DNA of 14,947 bases from Stenotrophomonas_A sp035539015 (GTDB taxonomy: Bacteria; Pseudomonadota; Gammaproteobacteria; Xanthomonadales; Xanthomonadaceae). Each line of letters begins with the position of its first letter. Within the stretch, counting starts at the first letter, position 1. The notes beneath the pieces were generated by a model, which saw nothing but the letters and a program-made list of their open reading frames with translations, was not told the DNA's origin and made no database searches. The stretch lies in the NCBI GenBank assembly GCA_035539015.1, contig DATLJF010000313.1, positions 1 through 14,947 on the forward strand, read 5' to 3'. Made by a program: the position numbers and the translations under genes. Positions 13,083-14,947 of the stretch are shown here, one piece after another.

Positions 13083-13670
13083 ATGAAGAAACTGCTGCCC
13101 ATCGCCCTGTTCGCCCTCACGCTTGCTGGCTGTGGCCAGCAGGCAGAGGAAGCGCAACCGCCGCCCAAGCCGCTGGATACGTCGGTGCAGAAGCCGCCGG
13201 TGGCCGACCCCAGCCAGCCGGTGGGGTCGGGCAATACGCCGGCGGCGGCCGACATCGCGGCCGCGGCGGCCTTGAGCGCGGGTTTCGATCCCGCACGCGA
13301 CCCGGTGGCGGACCTGGAAACGGCCAAGGTCGAGGCCAAGCGCGGTGGCAAGCGCATCCTGCTGGATGTGGGTGGCGAGTGGTGCTCCTGGTGCCACATC
13401 CTCGATGACTTCATCGGTGGCGACGGCGAGATCCGCAGCTTCCGCGACGCCAACTACGTCTGGGTGAAGATCAACTTCAGCCCCGAGAACGAGAACCAGG
13501 CCTTCCTCTCGCAGTACCCGGAGATCAAGGGCTACCCGCACCTGTTCGTGCTCGACAACGACGGCAAGTTGCTGCACTCGCAATTCACCGGCGAGTTGGA
13601 GAAAGGCAAGAGCTACGATCGCAAGAAGTTCTTTGCGTTCTTGAAAGCATGGGCGCCGCCGAAGACCTGA
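13083..13670 (+). CDS. Thioredoxin-fold lipoprotein (WCSWC)
   Basis: A 195-residue predicted lipoprotein. The signal peptide MKKLLPIALFALTLAGC ends in a lipobox with C17, so the mature protein should be lipid-anchored in the periplasmic space. A Pro/Ala-rich linker (about 18-65) precedes the thioredoxin-like domain. The redox site is GGEWCSWCHILDDF with C101 and C104, preceded by the strand KRILLDVG; the cis-Pro is P152 in IKGYPHLFVLD. Last comes FTGELEKGKSYDRKKFFAFLKAW. It resembles thioredoxin_7/DsbD-C-like proteins, a thiol-disulfide reductase or chaperone of periplasmic targets. The start has AAGGAA six bases upstream. It follows the peptide transporter by 11 bases and is closed by an intrinsic terminator. 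The partner is unknown. Confidence 0.9.
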   Translation: MKKLLPIALFALTLAGCGQQAEEAQPPPKPLDTSVQKPPVADPSQPVGSGNTPAAADIAAAAALSAGFDPARDPVADLETAKVEAKRGGKRILLDVGGEWCSWCHILDDFIGGDGEIRSFRDANYVWVKINFSPENENQAFLSQYPEIKGYPHLFVLDNDGKLLHSQFTGELEKGKSYDRKKFFAFLKAWAPPKT

Positions 13671-13687
13671 GCGGTCTCGGCGTCACG

Positions 13688-13718
13688 ACAAAGGCCCGCG
13701 CGAGCGGGCCTTTGTTTT
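13688..13718 (+). terminator. Intrinsic terminator after the transporter-thioredoxin unit
   Basis: ACAAAGGCCCGC (13688-13699) and GCGGGCCTTTGT (13704-13715) form a perfect 12-bp stem with a GCGA tetraloop, followed by TTTT (13715-13718). It lies 17 bases after the thioredoxin-like gene stop. This is the clearest terminator in the window. Confidence 0.88.
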
Positions 13719-13792
13719 GTAGGAGCGGCTTCAGCCGCGACCGCCAACTGAAAGACCGCGACTGCGCTTGTCGGGGCTCAAGCCCCTCCTAC
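13719..13792. repeat. Inverted pair of GTAG-headed REP elements
   Basis: GTAGGAGCGGCTTCAGCCGC begins at 13719 and runs to about 13741. The second copy, on the minus strand, runs from 13792 to 13770 and starts GTAGGAGGGGCTTGAGCCCC. Each has the GTAGGAG head and a short hairpin with compensating changes (GCGGCT/AGCCGC versus GGGGCT/AGCCCC). This matches the REP/BIME layout known from Stenotrophomonas, Xanthomonas and Pseudomonas, mobilised by RAYT transposases. The GTAG of the second copy supplies the stop codon of the marR gene. Confidence 0.85.
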
Positions 13793-14301
13793 GGGGAGCC
13801 GCCCTGCATGCTCTCCAGGCCGACATCGGCGAGCTTGTCGATCAGCCGGTCCAGGGTGTGGCGCTCTTCCTCGGTCAACGGTGCCAGCAGCCGGCGTTCG
13901 CAGTCGATGACCATCGGCGCAATGATCTCATAGGCCTCGAAGCCACTCTCCGACAGCGCCAGCACCGAGCGGCGGCGGTCATCGCCGTGCATCTCGCGCT
14001 TGATGAAGCCGCGTTCCAGCAATCGCGCCACGGCGCGGCTCACCGCGACCTTGTCCATCGCCGTGCGGTCGGAGACCTCGCTGGCCGAAGAGCCCGGGTA
14101 GAGCGCCAGCACCGTCATCACCCGCCATTCCGGGATGACCAGGCCGTAACGGTCGCCGTAGACCTTGGCGATGTTGGCGCTGACACGGTTGGAAAGCACG
14201 CTGATGCGGTAGGGCAGGAACTGTTCCAGGTCCAACAACGCGCGCGAGGACCGCTGGCCTGCGCCGGCGTGCCTGTCCAGATCTATTTCGGGTGGGCTCA
14301 T
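13789..14301 (-). CDS. MarR family transcriptional regulator, divergent from hppD
   Basis: A 170-residue winged helix-turn-helix repressor. An N-terminal dimerisation helix region (LEQFLPYRISVLSNRVSANIAKVYGDRYGL) is followed by the wHTH: LYPGSSASEVSDRTAMDKVAVSRAVARLLERGFIKRE (68-103) with the recognition helix at about 83-96, then the wing with the typical DDRRRSVLALS (107-117, D107, R109-R111). The last part returns to dimerisation helices. The start at 14301 has AAGG eleven bases upstream. The stop codon TAG is part of a REP element. Divergence from hppD and the palindrome between the promoters make it the likely regulator of tyrosine degradation and of itself. The ligand may be a pathway intermediate, but this is inference. 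Confidence 0.92.
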   Translation of the reverse strand: MSPPEIDLDRHAGAGQRSSRALLDLEQFLPYRISVLSNRVSANIAKVYGDRYGLVIPEWRVMTVLALYPGSSASEVSDRTAMDKVAVSRAVARLLERGFIKREMHGDDRRRSVLALSESGFEAYEIIAPMVIDCERRLLAPLTEEERHTLDRLIDKLADVGLESMQGGSP

Positions 14302-14314
14302 GTTGCAGTGCACC

Positions 14315-14343
14315 TTGATGGTTGTTTCAGGTGAAACTATAAG
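14315..14343 (+). promoter_or_regulatory. Predicted hppD promoter
   Basis: TTGATG (14315-14320) and TATAAG (14338-14343), separated by 17 bases, form a good sigma-70 type promoter about 90 bases upstream of the hppD start codon. The palindrome GTTTCA-GG-TGAAAC fills the spacer exactly up to the -10. Confidence 0.6.
14324..14337. promoter_or_regulatory. Palindromic operator between marR and hppD
   Basis: Perfect inverted repeat GTTTCA-GG-TGAAAC. It lies in the spacer of the hppD promoter and touches the -10 of the marR promoter on the other strand. This is the expected place and size for a MarR dimer site giving repression of hppD and autoregulation. Confidence 0.65.
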
Positions 14344-14364
14344 GGAGTCTTCCAGACCTGCCCA
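14336..14364 (-). promoter_or_regulatory. Predicted marR promoter
   Basis: On the minus strand, TGGGCA (14364-14359) and TATAGT (14341-14336), separated by 17 bases. The -10 overlaps the hppD -10 on the opposite strand and the last bases of the operator, so the two promoters cannot easily be used at the same time. Confidence 0.5.
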
Positions 14365-14431
14365 TTCTCGCGGGTCTTCCGTCCGCCCGCACCTGTTCCA
14401 GTTGGGGCGGCTGTCTTGCCGGAGGTACGCC

Positions 14432-14947
14432 ATGAACGCCCAAGCCCATTCTTCGTCCGCGCCCAACCTGGGCATGCAGGTCACCACGTTCGAAAACCCC
14501 ATGGGAATCGACGGTTTCGAGTTCGTCGAATTTGCCGCCCCGGCCGGCAGCGTCGACCTGCACGACTACTTCCGCAAGATGGGCTTCACCGCGGTCATGA
14601 AGCACAAGACCCGCGCCATCACGCTGTACCGGCAGGGCGGGGTCAACTTCCTGGTCAACGAGGACCCGGATTCGTTCGCCGCCGATTTCGCCGCCGCCCA
14701 CGGCCCGTGCGCCTGCGGCTTTGCGATCCGCTTCCGCAAGCCGGCCGACGAGGTGTTCGAAGGCGTGCTCGGCAACGGTGGCGAGGCGATCGACCACAAG
14801 GCCGACAGCCGCGCAGTCGCCGCGCCCGTAGTGAAGGGTATTGGCGACTGCATGCTGTACCTGGTGGATCGCTATGGCGACGCCGGCAGCATCTATGCCG
14901 ACGACTTCGCGCCGATCGCGGGCGTGGACCAGAACCCGAAGGGCTTC
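14432..14947 (+). CDS. hppD: 4-hydroxyphenylpyruvate dioxygenase, 3'-truncated by the window edge
   Basis: The first 172 residues of HPPD, the non-heme iron dioxygenase that converts 4-hydroxyphenylpyruvate to homogentisate in tyrosine and phenylalanine breakdown. The N-terminal vicinal-oxygen-chelate domain is clear: NPMGIDGFEFVEFAAP (23-38), MGFTAVMKHKTRAITLYRQGGVNFLVNEDP (50-79), AAHGPCACGFAIRFRKP and the central VVKGIGDCMLYLVDRYGDAGSIYADDF. These align with pseudomonad HPPD. The iron ligands (two His, one Glu) lie in the missing C-terminal half and cannot be checked. The start at 14432 is set by GGAGG (14421-14425) six bases upstream. It is divergent from the MarR gene with a candidate operator in its promoter. 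Homogentisate dioxygenase commonly follows but is outside the window. Confidence 0.95.
   Translation, partial: MNAQAHSSSAPNLGMQVTTFENPMGIDGFEFVEFAAPAGSVDLHDYFRKMGFTAVMKHKTRAITLYRQGGVNFLVNEDPDSFAADFAAAHGPCACGFAIRFRKPADEVFEGVLGNGGEAIDHKADSRAVAAPVVKGIGDCMLYLVDRYGDAGSIYADDFAPIAGVDQNPKGF

Overview
The window is GC-rich, gene-dense chromosome from a gammaproteobacterium of the Xanthomonadaceae (Lysobacteraceae). The best marker is a tryptophan 2,3-dioxygenase that, from memory, is nearly collinear with the Xanthomonas campestris enzyme (H55, R117, H240 and T254 at the same numbers). GTAG-headed REP repeats and other palindromic intergenic repeats fit the Xanthomonas/Stenotrophomonas/Pseudoxanthomonas group. 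I cannot fix the genus.

Layout. 1-1353: 3' part of the glycogen debranching gene glgX. 1399-2692: a glutathione S-transferase-like protein and a small Rossmann-fold oxidoreductase, both plus strand. 2709-3870, minus strand: an SDR dehydrogenase followed by an OsmC-like protein. 4059-5453, plus strand: a two-Rossmann FAD/NAD(P)-binding protein. 5463-5672, minus strand: a tiny XRE-type regulator. 5673-6233: no gene, but a dense nested block of inverted repeats. 6234-10101, minus strand: a branched-chain 2-oxoacid dehydrogenase operon transcribed as E1alpha, E1beta, a tandem-SH3 protein, then E2; no E3 gene lies in the window. 10412-11281, plus strand: tdo, divergent from that operon. 11282-11547: repeat-rich spacer. 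11548-13670, plus strand: a POT-family peptide transporter and a thioredoxin-fold lipoprotein, closed by a clear intrinsic terminator and a REP pair. 13789-14301, minus strand: a MarR regulator, divergent from hppD, which starts at 14432 and runs off the window.

How it fits together. The right half is an amino-acid catabolism neighbourhood: branched-chain 2-oxoacids (E1/E2), tryptophan (tdo), tyrosine/phenylalanine (hppD) and peptide uptake (POT). The marR-hppD intergenic region has overlapping divergent promoters around a perfect palindrome (GTTTCA-N2-TGAAAC). A one-mismatch copy lies in the promoter region of the dehydrogenase operon about 4 kb away, at the same distance from a TTG-starting -35-like hexamer. 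I infer that one regulator, most simply the encoded MarR protein, could co-control tyrosine and branched-chain amino acid breakdown.

The other unusual items are the tandem-SH3 protein inside the dehydrogenase operon, the 5.7-6.2 kb nested palindrome block with differing but still paired stems, an E2 active site reading HRAATG instead of HRxxDG, and a marR stop codon supplied by a REP element. No tRNA, rRNA, CRISPR array, insertion sequence, phage gene or complete defence system was seen.
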